Made by a program: the position numbers and the translations under genes. Positions 5,797-7,087 of a stretch of 7,087 bases of DNA are shown in pieces. The DNA is from Rhodospirillaceae bacterium UBA4468 (GTDB lineage: Bacteria > Pseudomonadota > Alphaproteobacteria > Rhodospirillales > Casp-alpha2), in the NCBI GenBank assembly GCA_002389385.1, contig DGOK01000077.1:1-7087 (forward strand), given 5' to 3'. The notes beneath the pieces were generated by a model that was not told where the DNA came from, did not search any database, and saw nothing but the letters and a program-made list of their open reading frames with translations. The stretch's first letter is position 1. Each line of letters opens with the position of its first letter.

Positions 5797-5871
5797 TGAT
5801 CTGAATGACGGTTAGCTGACGTAAAGGGTGTATATTCGCTTTTTGACGTTCACTTGGATTGAGTATTACCC

Positions 5872-6462
5872 ATGCATTTCATCAAGATCACGTTGCTTGC
5901 CGTTATTTGCTCGTTGGCCGTCACAGCCTGTTCACTGTTTGGCAATGAGAGCGTCAACGTTGCCCCATATCAGACCCTTGAGAAGGATGGCGACTTCGAA
6001 GTGCGCACGTATGAGCGCCTCATCCTTGTCAGTACAACAATGCCTGAAGGTTTGGACAGCGAGTATGGTCCTTTTCGTAAGCTCTTCGACTACATCTCAG
6101 GGAACAACGAAAAATCTGAAGAGATCGCAATGACGGCGCCGGTATTTTTAGACCAGTCCGCACAGGCAACCAAAACCATGTCATTTGTTCTGCCTGTTGA
6201 TTTCGATCTTGCCACAGCCCCGCTGCCAAAAGACTCAGCCATAGAACTCACCGAGCGCCGGAACTATAAAGTTGCGGTTATATCTTTCAGTGGTTTCTTA
6301 AATCAGGACAATATTTCAATGCACCGCGCCGAGCTGCAAGAATGGATCGCGGGTAGAGGATTTAAAGTTGTAGGGGAACCAAAAGCAGCAGGATATAACG
6401 GCCCCTTTACGCTACCGTTTTTAAGGCGCAACGAGGTTCTCATTCCCATAGAAAACCTCTGA
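5872..6462 (+). CDS. SOUL family heme-binding-like lipoprotein
   Basis: This 196-residue SOUL/HEBP-like protein carries a lipoprotein signal. The N terminus MHFIKITLLAVICSLAVTAC ends in a lipobox (VTAC), so Cys20 should be lipidated and the protein anchored to a membrane, facing the periplasm. Family motifs after that are APYQTLEKDGDFEVRTYER (31-49), YGPFRKLFDYISGNN (65-79), IAMTAPVF (85-92) and the closing NGPFTLPFLRRNEVLIPI (176-193). Animal members bind heme or porphyrin; in bacteria the role is not settled, and no conserved ligand can be assigned here. Only a weak TTGAG precedes the ATG. A TATATT at 5831-5836 could be a -10 box, but no good -35 was seen. The gene converges on the zinc-protein gene with a 17-base gap. 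Confidence 0.92.
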   Translation: MHFIKITLLAVICSLAVTACSLFGNESVNVAPYQTLEKDGDFEVRTYERLILVSTTMPEGLDSEYGPFRKLFDYISGNNEKSEEIAMTAPVFLDQSAQATKTMSFVLPVDFDLATAPLPKDSAIELTERRNYKVAVISFSGFLNQDNISMHRAELQEWIAGRGFKVVGEPKAAGYNGPFTLPFLRRNEVLIPIENL

Positions 6463-6479
6463 GCCTATGCATCGCGGTT

Positions 6480-6950
6480 TTATTTTGCAGCAGCATCCTT
6501 AGACGCCTGCATACGTTCTAGTGTTTCCGCTGGCCAATATTCTTTGGCATCATAAAATTCTTCTACCGCTGGAATGTCAGCATAAAGCGTCACCCACAAC
6601 TGCTTACTTTTGGTGAAGATATTGATATCGGGCGGGCACGTCGCTGGATCGTCTAAAGAGCCGACGCGCCCAAACAAGAAAGCATCTCCTGCACCGCCGT
6701 AAGTACTCCACAAGGCAACTTTGCATGACGGGCACCGGAAAATCGTTTGCCTTCTACCGCTATCCGTCGGCACATCAAACCCTTCAGATTTTCCAGATAA
6801 CACGTTGACCTTGGATGTTTCGATCATCGCGTTTAGGGCGTGCGCGGAACCGCTTTGACGTTGGCAATTCTTACAATGGCAGGCATGGACAAAAAGTGGG
6901 GTCTCCAACATATCAAACTGAACTTCACCACAACTACATTGACCCTTCAT
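6480..6950 (-). CDS. GFA-type zinc protein (glutathione-dependent formaldehyde-activating family)
   Basis: This 156-residue protein has the cysteine pattern of the GFA/CENP-V fold: C5-S-C7 near the N terminus, C24-H-C26-K-N-C29 (HACHCKNCQRQSG) and C73-P-S-C76 (FRCPSCKVALW). These bind one structural and one catalytic zinc in known members. The GFA founder was proposed to speed S-hydroxymethylglutathione formation, but most family members have no proven substrate, so glutathione or formaldehyde chemistry is only a family guess. The segment RVGSLDDPATCPPDINIFTK and the C-terminal WVTLYADIP are also family-like, and the length is normal. GGAGG at 6961-6957, 6 bases before the ATG, fixes the start. 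The leader contains the hairpin at 6974-6992, and a set of inverted half sites lies further upstream. Confidence 0.92.
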   Translation of the reverse strand: MKGQCSCGEVQFDMLETPLFVHACHCKNCQRQSGSAHALNAMIETSKVNVLSGKSEGFDVPTDSGRRQTIFRCPSCKVALWSTYGGAGDAFLFGRVGSLDDPATCPPDINIFTKSKQLWVTLYADIPAVEEFYDAKEYWPAETLERMQASKDAAAK

Positions 6951-6973
6951 GTCTCACCTCCAGATTAGATTAT

Positions 6974-6997
6974 CCGAAACAGTCGTTTTCGGTTTTT
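6974..6997 (+). terminator. Terminator-like hairpin, plus strand
   Basis: CCGAAA (6974-6979) and TTTCGG (6987-6992) form a 6-bp stem around a 7-base loop, followed by TTTTT (6993-6997) on the plus strand. It has terminator form only in the plus direction, yet no plus-strand gene ends nearby. On the minus strand it forms a hairpin in the leader of the GFA-type gene, 13 bases upstream of its ribosome site. Confidence 0.4.
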
Positions 6998-7026
6998 CCA
7001 ACAGTACGTGGGAGAAAAGATTTAAG

Positions 7027-7071
7027 GAACTATTGTTCCATCACGATAGCGCGATGTGGAACATTGAGTTC
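7027..7071. repeat. Cluster of GAAC/GTTC inverted half sites upstream of the GFA-type gene
   Basis: Half sites alternate: GAAC 7027-7030, GTTC 7035-7038, GAAC 7059-7062 and GTTC 7068-7071. They form GAAC-N4-GTTC, an outer TGTTCCA/TGGAACA pair (7034-7040 and 7057-7063), and GAAC-N5-GTTC. The middle pair can also fold as a minus-strand stem-loop with ATCGCG/CGTGAT inside and a CTAT loop. It lies about 77-121 bases before the GFA start codon and could be an operator; the regulator is unknown. Confidence 0.4.
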
Positions 7072-7087
7072 ATAAAAACAATTAAAC

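Noticed and set aside
6815..7075. 86-residue plus-strand ORF
   Set aside because: It is antisense to the start of the GFA-type gene and spans its ribosome site and leader hairpin.

Overview
The window looks like chromosomal DNA of an alphaproteobacterium. Base composition is roughly balanced by eye. The best lineage marker is a gene for the NDUFS4-like (ETC complex I, 18 kDa) accessory subunit, which among bacteria is typical of Alphaproteobacteria. A MarR/plasmid-type winged-helix regulator, a CitE/malyl-CoA-lyase-like enzyme, a DUF4197 protein, a SOUL lipoprotein and a GFA-type zinc protein are all at home in marine members of that class. I cannot name the species.

Left part (1-2507). Positions 1-254 hold no gene I can support. 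Two minus-strand genes follow, an 87-residue protein of unknown function and then a winged helix-turn-helix regulator, joined by a TAAATG junction. Next to them lies a plus-strand histidine kinase remnant (about 959-1510). It has lost the phosphoacceptor histidine and everything before it, is frameshifted in an A6 run, and stops 10 bases short of the 3' end of a minus-strand quinone-oxidoreductase-like gene (1521-2507, TTG start). This stretch looks like accessory or decaying DNA against a housekeeping flank.

Middle (2508-3972). The plus-strand complex I subunit gene is followed, with a TAATG overlap, by a secreted DUF4197 protein whose frame is broken near 3490-3505. Then come tRNA-Arg(UCU), with an encoded CCA end, and a strong hairpin terminator whose T tract faces the minus strand.

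Small-gene region (3973-4819). Standard gene calling would leave this almost empty. On the minus strand it holds a 40-residue lysine-rich protein with a clear ribosome site (4502-4624), a possible small exported Cys-Cys protein (4272-4468) whose start is out of frame, and a compact unit (about 3948-4162) with candidate promoter, near-perfect Shine-Dalgarno, a short frame-broken ORF and a terminator. Positions 4625-4819 hold only the leader of the 40-residue gene as far as I can see.

Right part (4820-7087). A minus-strand HpcH/HpaI-family lyase and a plus-strand SOUL lipoprotein are divergently transcribed from a 188-base spacer with a TATAAT box and four TGACG repeats. The SOUL gene converges on a minus-strand GFA-type zinc protein, whose upstream region has a hairpin and a set of GAAC/GTTC half sites. 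The last 137 bases (6951-7087) carry no gene.

The genes do not form one pathway. The recurring theme is broken frames: kinase remnant, DUF4197 and one or two small ORFs, partly at homopolymers. Either this is a locally decaying segment or the assembly carries indel errors; reads would decide.
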